NCBI GenBank assembly: GCA_027886865.1
Contig: JAPCJR010000007.1
Span: forward strand, 40,425 to 95,097
DNA from: Nitrososphaerota archaeon
Lineage (GTDB): Archaea > Thermoproteota > Nitrososphaeria > Nitrososphaerales > UBA183
Direction: 5' to 3'
DNA: 54,673 nucleotides
The notes beneath the pieces were generated by a model. It saw nothing but the letters and a program-made list of their open reading frames with translations. It had not been told where the DNA came from and searched no databases. The position numbers and the translations under genes are program-made. This document shows, piece after piece, positions 14,905 to 24,010 of this stretch. Position 1 is the first letter of the stretch, and each line of letters opens with the position of its first letter.

Positions 14905-16224
14905 TTGACGACTCTCGAGGAGCCGGACAAGAACGAAGCACTGAGTCAGAGAATCGTCGAGGATATCCAGGTAAAGGCCGAACTCGGACGTTACAGGATA
15001 AGGGGGTTCAGTACATTCCAGCGGCTCGTGCATTTTGACGATGTCATGTTCGTAGGCCGGAATCTGACGGACGGGAATCCCGAGAAAGGCACGGTCGAGA
15101 CGGAGACCATCCTAGGAGGCCGGTTCGCTGAGAGGGCGATCAAGATTTCGACTCCCGTCTACATCACGGGGATGAGCTACGGCGCTCTCTCCAGGACCGC
15201 AAAGGCGGCGCTCGCCAAGGGGGCGGCCAAGGTCGGGACGGCGACCTGCACGGGCGACGGAGGCATGCTGGCTGAAGAGAGGAGATACTCCAGCAAGATG
15301 ATCTACCAGCTCAACGCCAGCAGATACGGAGTCACCCCTCAGGACCTGATCAAGGGAGACGGGATCGAGATAGTCGTCGGGCAGGGGGCGAAGCCGGCCA
15401 CGGGCGGACTATTGATGGGCCAGAAGGTCAGCGCGATAATCGCTGAGAAGCGCGACCTCCCTGCTGGGATAGACCAGAGGAGCCCGACTAGGCACCCTGA
15501 GTGGCTCGGGCCGGACGACCTAGGCATCTTTGTGGAGACGCTGAGGGAACTGACCGACTGGAAGGTCCCGATCCAGCTCAAGATTCCTGCTTGCAGGGTA
15601 AGGGACGACGTCAAACTCGCGGCTAAAGCCGGCGCCGATGGGATAGTGATCGACGGGATGCAGGCCGGGACGGGCGCCTCGAGCGAAGTAGTGCTCGACC
15701 ACTCTGGCATACCGACGATTTCAGCCATCGCCACAGCCAGGGACGCCCTCAAGGAGCTCGGTCTCTACAAGAAGGTGTACCTGGTCGTCTCGGGGGGCAT
15801 ACGGAACGGCGTGGATGCCGCAAAGGCAATCGCCCTGGGGGCGGACGCCGTCGCCATCGGGCAGGCAGCGATGATGGCTCTCAATTGCAACCGCGAAATC
15901 CCTGGCGTGACGGACTTCCAGAGGGAGGTCGGTGTGCCGGCTGGCTACTGCACGAAGTGCAACACCGGTAAGTGCCCCGTCGGGATTACGACTCAGGATC
16001 CCCGACTCGAGAAACGGCTGGTCCTCAACGAAGCCGCCGTCAGGGTCGCTAACTTCCTGGACTCCATGACCACCGAGATGAAGGTGATAACGAAGGCGGT
16101 CGGGAAAAATAACGTCCACGACCTCAGTCCAGACGACATGGTCGCGCTCGGCCTCGAAGCGTCGATAATGACAAAGCTGCCCATGGTTGGCACACAGACC
16201 GTACCGTCAAGGACGAGATGGTGA
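14905..16224 (+). CDS. mgsC: FMN-dependent glutamate-synthase-domain protein, N-methylglutamate synthase subunit C-like
   Basis: 439 residues from a TTG. Shows the FMN barrel of glutamate synthase domain 2: MSYGALSRTAKAALAKGA, TCTGDGGMLAEE, KGDGIEIVVGQGAKPATGG, IDGMQAGTGAS, VSGGIRNGVDAAKAIALGADAVAIG, and an iron-sulfur region with C349, C352 and C357 (YCTKCNTGKCPVGITTQ) plus C328. All catalytic features look intact. By family knowledge it reduces the imine formed from 2-oxoglutarate and an amine. Ends with a 7-nt overlap with the paralogous gene that follows. Confidence 0.88.
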   Translation: MTTLEEPDKNEALSQRIVEDIQVKAELGRYRIRGFSTFQRLVHFDDVMFVGRNLTDGNPEKGTVETETILGGRFAERAIKISTPVYITGMSYGALSRTAKAALAKGAAKVGTATCTGDGGMLAEERRYSSKMIYQLNASRYGVTPQDLIKGDGIEIVVGQGAKPATGGLLMGQKVSAIIAEKRDLPAGIDQRSPTRHPEWLGPDDLGIFVETLRELTDWKVPIQLKIPACRVRDDVKLAAKAGADGIVIDGMQAGTGASSEVVLDHSGIPTISAIATARDALKELGLYKKVYLVVSGGIRNGVDAAKAIALGADAVAIGQAAMMALNCNREIPGVTDFQREVGVPAGYCTKCNTGKCPVGITTQDPRLEKRLVLNEAAVRVANFLDSMTTEMKVITKAVGKNNVHDLSPDDMVALGLEASIMTKLPMVGTQTVPSRTRW

Positions 16225-17288
16225 CAGGAATGATCTACCCGAACAGCCAGATCTGGACCCCTGAGACGATCAGAGACATCCACTCGAGGGCGGACGGGGG
16301 CTATTCTCTGAGCGGTTTCAGGACTTTCAGGGAAATCCCGCGATTCGACGACCTCGTCTTCCTGGCCGCCGGACTGTCCCGGTTCCCGCTCGAGGGCTAC
16401 AAGGAAAAATGCAGGACGGAGACCACCCTGGGGCCGCGGAGCCCGAATCCCCTCTCGATGGAAGTCCCCATCTACGTCGCAAGCAGCTCCTCGTTCTCCA
16501 GAGGGTTGCGCGGCTCGCTCGCTCTTGGCAGTTCTCTTGCGAACACGGCGCTCTCGGTCGGGGGCGGGCTGCTCCCCGAGGAAAAGAGGGTGCGTAATCG
16601 GCTGATCTATGAGGTCTCCCCTGAAGAGAGGCTTAGTCGTCCCACGGCTGCCATAAGAGCCGCTGCGATTCAGATTGACATAGATCAGATGGACGTGGAT
16701 TCGCTTCGAGAGCTCGTAGACGACGTCAGGAAAGCTCAGGACCAGAAGACCCCGATATTAGTCAGGATCGGTGCTGGCAGGGTAAGAGACGAGGTCAGGG
16801 CTGCGGTCAAAGCCAAGGCAGATGGCGTTGTTCTGCTCGGGCTCGAGACGAAGGTCCTGTCGGCGCCCAGCCAACTCCGTCTGTATTGCAGGCTCCCGAT
16901 GGTCGCTGCCATTCCACTGGCGAGAGAGGCGCTTCGGGAGAGCAAGTCTCTGGGCGAAGTCAGCCTCATAGCGGGCAACGGGATAGTTTCGGGCGCGGAT
17001 GCGGCCAAGGCGATCGCGCTCGGTGCGGATGCCGTCGCGATACAGGAGACGGCGCTGGTGGCCTTGGGTGCGTCCGCCGTCTCAGCGCGAGACGCTGGCC
17101 AATCCAGCCTCGGCGCACAGAAGGGCGGCGAGCGAATCGCAAACTACATCAACTCCATGATCATGGAAGTCGCACTTCTCGCAAGGTCGCTCGGCAAGGG
17201 CGACGTTCATAGCCTCGAGTTCGAGGACCTCGCGGCTCTCACGCTCGAAGCCTCGTTAATCTCAGGTGTGAACCTAGCTGGAGAATAG
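16218..17288 (+). CDS. Degenerate paralogue of the FMN glutamate-synthase domain (MgsC-like, no Fe-S cysteines)
   Basis: 356 residues, starting in a 7-nt overlap with mgsC (another ATG is at 16230). It aligns with MgsC through the N-terminus (SGFRTFREIPRFDDLVFL versus a similar MgsC stretch), the SVGGGLLPEEKR turn, GNGIVSGADAAKAIALGADAVA and the C-terminal EDLAALTLEASL. It lacks the GDGIE..GQGAKP segment, the Thr-Gly-Asp catalytic region and all iron-sulfur cysteines. It has probably lost catalysis and may be a structural or regulatory partner of MgsC. Bacterial mgs operons known to me do not include such a fourth gene. Confidence 0.8.
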   Translation: MVTGMIYPNSQIWTPETIRDIHSRADGGYSLSGFRTFREIPRFDDLVFLAAGLSRFPLEGYKEKCRTETTLGPRSPNPLSMEVPIYVASSSSFSRGLRGSLALGSSLANTALSVGGGLLPEEKRVRNRLIYEVSPEERLSRPTAAIRAAAIQIDIDQMDVDSLRELVDDVRKAQDQKTPILVRIGAGRVRDEVRAAVKAKADGVVLLGLETKVLSAPSQLRLYCRLPMVAAIPLAREALRESKSLGEVSLIAGNGIVSGADAAKAIALGADAVAIQETALVALGASAVSARDAGQSSLGAQKGGERIANYINSMIMEVALLARSLGKGDVHSLEFEDLAALTLEASLISGVNLAGE

Positions 17289-17292
17289 TACC

Positions 17293-18648
17293 TTGCCGGT
17301 AAAGAAGGGTCGCCCGATTCCGGAAACGCTCAAGCGCCTTCAGCAGAAGAAGGTGAAATTCGTTCTCTCGCAGTTCGTCGACTTCAACGGGGTGCCAAAG
17401 GCGAAGATGGTCCCGATCGGGGAGTTCGAGAACCTGGCGAAAAACGGGGTGGGATTCGCGGGGTACGCTGTGAGTACGGAAATGGGCCAGAGCCCGGCGG
17501 AGCCAGACCTCGTCTCCATACCCGACCTGAAGACTATGACGGTGCTCCCCTGGCGGCAGAACACGGCCTGGTTCGCGTCAAACCTGCACGTGCTGGGCTC
17601 TCCATGGAAGTACTGCTCGCGGACGATACTCCAGAACTATCTTGAGAGAGTAGGCAAGGAGAGAGGAATGACCTTCAAGACCGGGATCGAACCTGAATTC
17701 TACCTTGTAAAGAAGGAGGGCAGCTCGGTCCAACTGGTCGACAGCGTCGAGGACGTGGCCAAGCCCTGCTACGACCTCAAGCTTCTCAGCAGGCGGATGG
17801 ACTTCCTCCAGACGCTAAACGAGTACCTGAACACACTCGGATGGCATAGCGAGGCGGCGGACCACGAGGATGGGCCGGGACAATACGAGGTCAACCTTCG
17901 CTTCGACGAAGCGCTGGCCTCCTGCGACAAATACACGTTCTTCAAAGTCGCGGTGTCGCAGCTTGCTTCGCAGATCGGTGCTATCGCGTCGTTCATGCCG
18001 AAGCCCTTCACGAACAGGACGGGGAACGGGGCCCACTTCCACATGAGCCTCTGGAAAGGCGACACGAACCTCTTCACCGATGCGCGCGACCGGAGAGGAC
18101 TAGGGCTCTCCCAGACTGCTTACCATTTCATCGGCGGGCTCCTCAAGCACGCCAGGGCCTACATCGCCCTTACGGCACCCACGGTCAACTCTTACAAGAG
18201 GCTCGTGGCCGGCGGGTCGACCTCGGGCGCGACGTGGGCTCCCGTTTACATCAGCTACGGAGCGAACAACCGCACACAGATGATAAGGGTCTCCTCGGGG
18301 GAGCATCTGGAGGACAGGACGATAGATTCGGCGTGCAATCCCTACCTGGCGACCGTCGCCGTCCTTGCGGCCGGGCTGGATGGGATAGACAAGAGGATTG
18401 ACCCGGGACCGGTCAACAAGGAAAACATGTACCGGATCAGCGAAGAGGAGAGAGAGACGCGTGGAATAGGCGTGCTGCCCTCAACTCTGCTCGAGGCCAC
18501 CTACGCTCTGGAGAATGACGAGGTCATCAAGAAGGCGATCGGAACGGATTTCGCGGAGTTATACATCAAGCTCAAGAGAAGGGAGTGGTCAGAGTATCAC
18601 AGCACCGTCAGCCAGTGGGAGGTTGACAGGTACCTGACCTACCTCTGA
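17293..18648 (+). CDS. gmaS: Glutamine-synthetase-like ligase, probable gamma-glutamylmethylamide synthetase
   Basis: 451 residues from a TTG, four nt after the previous stop. Glutamine-synthetase active-site motifs: GIEPEFYL (E133, E135), HEDGPGQYEVNL (E192, E199), GNGAHFHMSLW (H248, H250), NSYKRLVAGG (R303), NNRTQMIRV (R327, R332) and EHLEDRTID. Length and layout match GmaS/GlnT-type enzymes, without the adenylylation loop of bacterial GlnA. Predicted reaction: methylamine + glutamate + ATP to gamma-glutamylmethylamide. Neighbours (mgs-like and sarcosine-oxidase-like genes) favour this over ammonia-dependent glutamine synthesis, but sequence alone cannot exclude the latter. Confidence 0.83.
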   Translation: MPVKKGRPIPETLKRLQQKKVKFVLSQFVDFNGVPKAKMVPIGEFENLAKNGVGFAGYAVSTEMGQSPAEPDLVSIPDLKTMTVLPWRQNTAWFASNLHVLGSPWKYCSRTILQNYLERVGKERGMTFKTGIEPEFYLVKKEGSSVQLVDSVEDVAKPCYDLKLLSRRMDFLQTLNEYLNTLGWHSEAADHEDGPGQYEVNLRFDEALASCDKYTFFKVAVSQLASQIGAIASFMPKPFTNRTGNGAHFHMSLWKGDTNLFTDARDRRGLGLSQTAYHFIGGLLKHARAYIALTAPTVNSYKRLVAGGSTSGATWAPVYISYGANNRTQMIRVSSGEHLEDRTIDSACNPYLATVAVLAAGLDGIDKRIDPGPVNKENMYRISEEERETRGIGVLPSTLLEATYALENDEVIKKAIGTDFAELYIKLKRREWSEYHSTVSQWEVDRYLTYL

Positions 18649-18660
18649 TGCGGGCATAGT

Positions 18661-18668
18661 GGATAAAA
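18661..18668 (+). promoter_or_regulatory. TATA box for the mgd-like operon
   Basis: GGATAAAA, 31-38 nt before the ATG at 18699, in the 50-nt gap after gmaS. Confidence 0.5.
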
Positions 18669-18698
18669 GCAGACCCGAATAGACCGAGATGCGAGACG

Positions 18699-18959
18699 AT
18701 GGGTTTCCTCCTCGAATGTCCCAACTGTGGGAAGCGAGACGCGTACGAATTCAGATTCGGAGGAGAGTCTCACAAACGTCCTATCCCGACTGCCACCTCG
18801 GAGGCGTGGGCCGACTACTCCTACATGAGGGAGAACGTTGCGGGGGTGCAGCAGGAGTGGTGGTTTCACAGGATGGGGTGCGGGAAATGGTTCCTGGCCA
18901 TACGCGATACACGCGACAATTCCGTTCTGAGGACGTTCTGGTACGGAGAGGGGCAGTGA
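18699..18959 (+). CDS. mgdB: Sarcosine oxidase delta-subunit-like protein, N-methylglutamate dehydrogenase subunit B-like
   Basis: 86 residues. Shows the small zinc-binding fold: C7 and C10 in ECPNCGKR, then H57 and C61 in FHRMGCGKWF, the four zinc ligands of the delta subunit. The conserved W-x-D-Y and ENVAG...EWWFH segments are present. It is the structural zinc subunit of the heterotetrameric sarcosine oxidase / N-methylglutamate dehydrogenase family. It heads the four-subunit operon; the alpha gene starts eight nt after its stop. Confidence 0.88.
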   Translation: MGFLLECPNCGKRDAYEFRFGGESHKRPIPTATSEAWADYSYMRENVAGVQQEWWFHRMGCGKWFLAIRDTRDNSVLRTFWYGEGQ

Positions 18960-18966
18960 GACGCCG

Positions 18967-21900
18967 TTGAGCGGCCCGCCCGAGAGCGGAAGGCTCGAGA
19001 AGGTCGAGGGAGAGGTCATCGACCGGGCAAAGCCCGTGAAGTTCGAGTTTGAAGGACATGAGATGACCGCCTTCGAGGGCGACACGATTGCCTCAGCGCT
19101 CAGTGCCTCCGGAGTGGATATCTTCAGTCGGTCTTTCAAATATCATCGACCCAGAGGGCTTCTTTGCGTCTCGGGCCAGTGCCCGAACTGCTTGATGAAC
19201 GTCGGAGGCGAGCCCAATGTCAGAGCCTGCACGACGGAAGCGAAGGATGGGATGAAGGTCCACCGCCAGAACGCCTGGCCCTCCGCTGACAGCGACGTCT
19301 ACTCGCTGATCCAGAGAATTGACAAGTTCATGCCGGTGGGCTTCTATTACAAGACATTCATCAATTCGCCGATAGAGTGGAAGAGGGTCGAAGGAAGGAT
19401 TCGCAAGATTGCCGGAGTCGGCAGCCTTGAGGAAGAGCTGTCCAAGTGGCGCGCCGGTGAGGCGGGAGATGAGTTTGAGCAGCAGCAGATGTTCGCCCAG
19501 GTGGCGGTAGTGGGAGGAGGCATCGCAGGGATGATGGCGGCGTTGGAGGCCTCAAAACTGGGCGCCAGCGTCGTCATCGTGGATGACCAGCCAGGACTGG
19601 GGGGACACTGCAGATTCTCCGCCGACCTGGTTCCGACCGCGAGCACTTCGGAAGAGGAGGGGATGAGTGGAAAGGCAGCATTCCAGGTCGCCGGGGACCT
19701 CGCCCGGAGAATAGCCTCAGAGCCCGGCATCGTCGTTCTGTCCGACTCGGTGGCCTTCGGGATGTACGAGTCAAACCTCCTTGCGGTGATGCAAGGAACG
19801 AAACTCATAACGCTGAGAGCAGAACAGGTCATAATTGCCACGGGCTCGCACGAGTACCTTCCCGTCTTCGGGAATAACGACCTTCCGGGAGTCTTTCTGG
19901 GAAGAGGACTGCTCCGCCTTATCCGCCTTTACGGCGTTCGGCCAGAAGGGAAGGTGCTCGTCTTCGCAAACAACGACGCTGGCTTCAGTGCTGTGAGGGG
20001 GCTTCTCGAGGCGAAGATCCCTATCGCGGCTTACGTGGATATTCGCAAGAGTCCGAAATTTGATGCGGAGCTCCTCAACTCGCTGAAGGCGCAGGGTGCT
20101 CAGGTGCTCCTCGGGCACGCGGTCAAGGAACTGACCGGAGGGAAACACGTTCGCTCCGCTGTGGTGCTGGCGGTCGATGAGAAAGGCGCACCAGTGGCAG
20201 ATTCTGAGGAGCGTATGTCATGTGACACCGTCTGCGTCTCGATGGGTTTCGAATCGGAGGCGAGCCTCCTGAATCAATCCGGATACGGGACCGCGTTTGA
20301 CGATGAGTTGAATGATTTCGTACCCACTTCGCCGAAGCCAGCGATTTATCCGTGCGGCGAGGTGACTGGATTCCATCAAGCCGAGATCATCCTCACTCAG
20401 GGCAAGATCGCCGGATTGACCGCTGCCTTGAATGTCATCGATGCCGACAAGAAATCGGCGGAACCGAGAATCGTAGATGCCCGGAAGCGCGTTCAGAGTT
20501 TCGAGCTCCGACTCGCCGACGCTGAGACGGCCTACCGCGAAAGGAACCTTTTGGCAAAGTCACCCCTGACGGGACCCTACCCTCTACCCTCTGAGGCGAC
20601 GACAAGGAAGAGATTCGTCTGTGTGTGTGAGGACGTCGTTGAGAAGGATCTGGCTTACGCTGTAGCCGAAGGCTTCGAGGAGATCGAGACCTTGAAGCGC
20701 TACAGCACTACAACGATGGGACCGTGCCAGGGGAAGATGTGCTCGGCCACATCGATCGCCATATGCGCCAGGGAGACGGGGAGAACAATGGCCGAGACGG
20801 GGCGAACGGTCTCACGGCCGCCGTACTTGGCGACGCCGATCGGAGTCATAGCAGGAGTGGAGTTCCATCCCGTGAGGCTGACCCCGATGCACCACATGCA
20901 TGCGCAGCTGAATCCAAAGTGGATGGACATGGGAGAATGGAAGCGCCCGTTCATCTATAGCTCGGTCGAAGAAGAGTACCAAGCCGTCCGCGAGCGAGTC
21001 GGCATCATCGACGTGAGCACCCTCGGCCGCCTAGACGTGAGGGGGGCCGATGCGCCGAAACTGCTCGATTTCATCTATACCCACATCTTCTCGACGCTGA
21101 AGCCCGGAAAGAGCAGGTATGGCGTCATCTGCGACGACGCAGGGATAATCCTCGATGATGGTACGGTGACGCGCCTCTCAGAGGATCACTATTTCGTCAC
21201 CACGACCACCGGGAACGTCGATTTCGTGGAGCAGTGGATGACTTGGTGGGCGACCACGCTTGGACTGGACGCTCACGTGACCAACGTGACGGCTGGCTTG
21301 GCCGCCGTGAACGTGGCAGGCCCTAAGGCGCGCGAGCTGCTGAAGAAACTGACCGCGATCGACCTATCGACAGAGGCGTTTCCTTACATGAACGGGACAG
21401 AGGGACTCGTCGCAGGAGTTCCTTGCATCATGCTGAGGATAGGGTTCGTCGGCGAGACCGGATGGGAGATACACTTCCCAGCTGAGTTCGGTGATTATTT
21501 CTGGGAGAAACTGATGGAGGCGGGGAAGGAGTTCGAGGTCCGGCCGTTCGGCGTCGAGGCCCAGCGGATCCTCCGGCTCGAAAAGAAGCACGTCATCGTC
21601 GGACAGGACACGGACGCCCTTTCGAACCCATACGAGGCGGATATGGCGTGGGTCGTGAAGCTCGAGAAGCAAGACTTTGTCGGAAAGGCGGCGCTCCAGA
21701 CCCTGCAGAAGAACCCCGGCGAGAGGCGGTTGGTGGGTTTCGTGATGGCCGATTCTGCAGTGGCACATGATGGCGACCAGGTCTACTCATCAGACGGGAG
21801 GTCGTTGACTGGAGTGGTGACCAGCTCGCGCCTCAGTCCATACGTCGGTAGGTGCGTCGGCCTTGCGCTCGTCGCCGCCGCGAACGCCAAGCAGGATGAG

Positions 21901-21993
21901 CAAATCATGGTCAGGTCTCAGGGAGGGATGCACGGAGCCAGCGTCACATTTTCGCCCTTCTACGACCCGGAGGGAAAGAGGTTGAAGTCTTGA
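18967..21993 (+). CDS. mgdC: Sarcosine oxidase alpha-subunit-like protein with two Fe-S cysteine sets, N-methylglutamate dehydrogenase subunit C-like
   Basis: 1008 residues from a TTG. Domains: ferredoxin-like (25-105) with SFKYHRPRG and C67, C72, C75, C88 (C-x4-C-x2-C-x12-C); FAD/NAD-binding Rossmann domain (178-490, VVGGGIAGM); BFD-like domain with C552, C554, C587, C592 (CxC and CQGKMC); C-terminal aminomethyltransferase (GcvT) domain (about 640-1000) that binds tetrahydrofolate in relatives. The alpha subunit of classical sarcosine oxidase has, from memory, neither cysteine set; here both are complete, as in HcnB/octopine-oxidase-type dehydrogenases. It probably passes electrons from the beta-subunit flavin to an Fe-S chain and transfers the methyl carbon to folate. 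Confidence 0.9.
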   Translation: MSGPPESGRLEKVEGEVIDRAKPVKFEFEGHEMTAFEGDTIASALSASGVDIFSRSFKYHRPRGLLCVSGQCPNCLMNVGGEPNVRACTTEAKDGMKVHRQNAWPSADSDVYSLIQRIDKFMPVGFYYKTFINSPIEWKRVEGRIRKIAGVGSLEEELSKWRAGEAGDEFEQQQMFAQVAVVGGGIAGMMAALEASKLGASVVIVDDQPGLGGHCRFSADLVPTASTSEEEGMSGKAAFQVAGDLARRIASEPGIVVLSDSVAFGMYESNLLAVMQGTKLITLRAEQVIIATGSHEYLPVFGNNDLPGVFLGRGLLRLIRLYGVRPEGKVLVFANNDAGFSAVRGLLEAKIPIAAYVDIRKSPKFDAELLNSLKAQGAQVLLGHAVKELTGGKHVRSAVVLAVDEKGAPVADSEERMSCDTVCVSMGFESEASLLNQSGYGTAFDDELNDFVPTSPKPAIYPCGEVTGFHQAEIILTQGKIAGLTAALNVIDADKKSAEPRIVDARKRVQSFELRLADAETAYRERNLLAKSPLTGPYPLPSEATTRKRFVCVCEDVVEKDLAYAVAEGFEEIETLKRYSTTTMGPCQGKMCSATSIAICARETGRTMAETGRTVSRPPYLATPIGVIAGVEFHPVRLTPMHHMHAQLNPKWMDMGEWKRPFIYSSVEEEYQAVRERVGIIDVSTLGRLDVRGADAPKLLDFIYTHIFSTLKPGKSRYGVICDDAGIILDDGTVTRLSEDHYFVTTTTGNVDFVEQWMTWWATTLGLDAHVTNVTAGLAAVNVAGPKARELLKKLTAIDLSTEAFPYMNGTEGLVAGVPCIMLRIGFVGETGWEIHFPAEFGDYFWEKLMEAGKEFEVRPFGVEAQRILRLEKKHVIVGQDTDALSNPYEADMAWVVKLEKQDFVGKAALQTLQKNPGERRLVGFVMADSAVAHDGDQVYSSDGRSLTGVVTSSRLSPYVGRCVGLALVAAANAKQDEQIMVRSQGGMHGASVTFSPFYDPEGKRLKS

Positions 21994-22724
21994 TGGGGAC
22001 CACAACCGTTGCGACGCGACGACTCTCACCGCTGCACTACAAACATCTGGCCCTCAACGCGACCATGCGCGAGTACGACGGCTGGCTTCGGCCAGAGGGT
22101 TACGGTGCGCCAGCCGAGGTCGAGGCGCAAAAGGCTCTCCATCACGTGGGGCTCTGCGATATCAGCCCGGTCAAAAAGCTGGACATCAAGGGTAGAAACA
22201 TCGACGCCTTCCTCGAGGGCGTGCTCTCATCCAAAGGATTCCCTCGCATTCCGGGTGAGGTCTCTGCATCCCCCGAGATGTCCGATGGACCGACATACAC
22301 GTGCAGATTGACGAAGGAGCATGCCCTGATGATTGGGCGGCCAAGACAACAGGAACCCGTCCGGTCTCCCCTGGAGGCCCTGGGTTTCCCCGCCGCCGAT
22401 CGCTGCTACCTCACAAGCGTAACCTCAACGCTCGCGGGCCTGAACATCGTTGGTGCCTCGTCCGCTCCGCTCTTGAGTGAGCTAACGCAGCTCGACCTTT
22501 CATCACATCCGGAGCGAGGTCAGTGGTGCGCTGAAGGAGGTTTTGCGAAGGTGCGGTCAGTAGTTGTCCGTACCGGTGCCGCCTCCTTCGACCTCTTCTT
22601 CGGGAGAGACTACGCAGGGTACGTCTGGGATGAGCTGATCCATCTAGGAACCAAGTACTCGATATCGCCGTTCGGGGTCGCCGCGTACAGGCTCGTTCAC
22701 GAGCAGAAGGAGACGACCCGCTGA
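21993..22724 (+). CDS. mgdD: Sarcosine oxidase gamma-subunit-like protein, N-methylglutamate dehydrogenase subunit D-like
   Basis: 243 residues. The ATG at 21993 overlaps the alpha stop (TGATG), and its own stop overlaps the beta start in the same way, so the subunits are translationally coupled. It shows the GcvT-like gamma-subunit layout: LSPLHYKHLALNATM, ALHHVGLCDISPVKKLDIKG, FASFDLFFGRDYAGYVWDEL-type C-terminal region, and SPFGVAAYRL at the end. The gamma subunit helps form the folate site and interface. Sequence is weakly conserved in this family, so assignment rests partly on position. Confidence 0.85.
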   Translation: MGTTTVATRRLSPLHYKHLALNATMREYDGWLRPEGYGAPAEVEAQKALHHVGLCDISPVKKLDIKGRNIDAFLEGVLSSKGFPRIPGEVSASPEMSDGPTYTCRLTKEHALMIGRPRQQEPVRSPLEALGFPAADRCYLTSVTSTLAGLNIVGASSAPLLSELTQLDLSSHPERGQWCAEGGFAKVRSVVVRTGAASFDLFFGRDYAGYVWDELIHLGTKYSISPFGVAAYRLVHEQKETTR

Positions 22725-23944
22725 TGGTTTGGGGTCTCTTCCGAAAGGAGAAGATGTGGCGGAAGCACGAGCTGAAGCAAAAGTACGACGTGGTGATCAT
22801 AGGCGGAGGGGTGCACGGCCTGGCCACCGCCTACTATCTAGCGAAGGACCACGGAATCACCAACGTGGCGATCCTCGACAGGGGCTACCTGGGGGGAGGA
22901 AACAGCGGTAGGAACACCGCTATACTACGAGCGAACTATATGACGCTTGAAGGGGTCCAGTTCTACGGCGAGAGCCTCCGGCTGTACCGAGAGCTCTCCA
23001 AGGACCTCAACTACAATCTGCTCTTTTCGAATCTGGGCCATCTCAGCTTGGCTCACACGGATTCTGTACTGAATGGCATCTGGCGCAGGGCCGAGGTCAA
23101 CAAGGCACTCGGCGTGGACAGCAAGATAGTCTGGCCGGAGGAGATCAAGCAGATGGTCCCCGCATTGGACATGAGCGACAGGCCGCGATATCCGGTGAAA
23201 GCGGCGCTCTTCCACCCCCCCGGGGGAGTGATCAGACACGACGCCGTCGTCTGGGGGTACGCACGTGGCGCGGACAGGCTCGGCGCCGAGATTCACACTC
23301 GTACGGAAGCGGTAGGGATAGAAGTTGCAGACGGCCAGGTCACCGGAGTACGGACCAGCAAGGGCGGGACGATCAAGACAGACACCGTCGTCAATGCGAC
23401 ATCCGGATACTGCTCGACGGTCTCACAGATGGTCGGGATCAAGCTCCCTATCGTGACGCATCCTCTGCAGGCGTGCGTCACGGAGGCGCTGAAGCCATTC
23501 CTGGACAAGGTGCTAGTCTCTGCCAATCTGCACGTTTACGTCTACCAGACGGACAGAGGCGAGCTCGTGATGGGTTCTGAGATCGACCCCTACGCCTCAT
23601 ACAGTCAGGTCTCGACGTTCGAGACGCTCCAAACGATCGTCGGTCATGCGCAGGAGCTGCTACCGGCGATCAAGAACGTGAGAGTCCTCAGGCAGTGGGG
23701 TGGTATCTGTGACCTGACGCCCGATTACAGCCCGATAATGGGCACTGTGGAGGGTGTGAAGGGTTTCATCCTCGATGTAGGCTGGGGCACTTATGGGTTC
23801 AAGGCGGGCCCAGTCTCCGGCAAGCGGGTTGCGGAGTTGATAGGCACAGGCAAGACGCCAAGCCTGATCAAACCCTTCAACCTCTCCAGGTTCTACGAGA
23901 ACAAGCTGGTAAGCGAGAGAGGAGCGGCCGCAGTATCTCACTAG
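22724..23944 (+). CDS. mgdA: Sarcosine oxidase beta-subunit-like flavoprotein, N-methylglutamate dehydrogenase subunit A-like
   Basis: 406 residues. N-terminal dinucleotide motif VVIIGGGVHGLATAYYLA (23-40), GNSGRNTAILRANYM, and a beta-subunit hallmark GGVIRHDAVVWGYA with H172, the probable site of covalent FMN attachment by analogy with sarcosine oxidase. The C-terminus has LRQWGGICDLTPDYSPIMG and VGWGTYGFKAGPVSG, the flavin-closing motifs. This subunit carries the amine-oxidising active site (N-methylglutamate, sarcosine or a related secondary amine). It is the last gene of the operon and is followed by a T-run terminator. Confidence 0.9.
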   Translation: MVWGLFRKEKMWRKHELKQKYDVVIIGGGVHGLATAYYLAKDHGITNVAILDRGYLGGGNSGRNTAILRANYMTLEGVQFYGESLRLYRELSKDLNYNLLFSNLGHLSLAHTDSVLNGIWRRAEVNKALGVDSKIVWPEEIKQMVPALDMSDRPRYPVKAALFHPPGGVIRHDAVVWGYARGADRLGAEIHTRTEAVGIEVADGQVTGVRTSKGGTIKTDTVVNATSGYCSTVSQMVGIKLPIVTHPLQACVTEALKPFLDKVLVSANLHVYVYQTDRGELVMGSEIDPYASYSQVSTFETLQTIVGHAQELLPAIKNVRVLRQWGGICDLTPDYSPIMGTVEGVKGFILDVGWGTYGFKAGPVSGKRVAELIGTGKTPSLIKPFNLSRFYENKLVSERGAAAVSH

Positions 23945-23977
23945 GCGCGAAGCGAAAGGTCGCAAGAAAGCGGGACC

Positions 23978-23984
23978 TTTTTTT
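23978..23984 (+). terminator. T-run terminator after the mgd-like operon
   Basis: Seven consecutive T after GGGACC, 34-40 nt past the beta-subunit stop; archaeal RNA polymerase terminates at such T-tracts. Confidence 0.55.
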
Positions 23985-24002
23985 CTGAAAGGCCAGGATA
24001 AG

Positions 24003-24010
24003 ACTTAACT
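24003..24010 (+). promoter_or_regulatory. TATA-like box for purU
   Basis: ACTTAACT, 32-39 nt before the TTG at 24042. Confidence 0.4.

Noticed and set aside
13132..18648. Reading the mgs/gmaS genes as an ordinary split glutamate synthase plus glutamine synthetase
   Set aside because: Possible, and kept as the main alternative, but direct linkage to all four sarcosine-oxidase-type subunits and PurU fits the N-methylglutamate route better.
18699..23944. Plain sarcosine oxidase
   Set aside because: No serine hydroxymethyltransferase, glycine-cleavage or betaine genes are adjacent, and the alpha subunit has Fe-S cysteines not expected of the oxidase; GmaS/Mgs-like neighbours favour N-methylglutamate.
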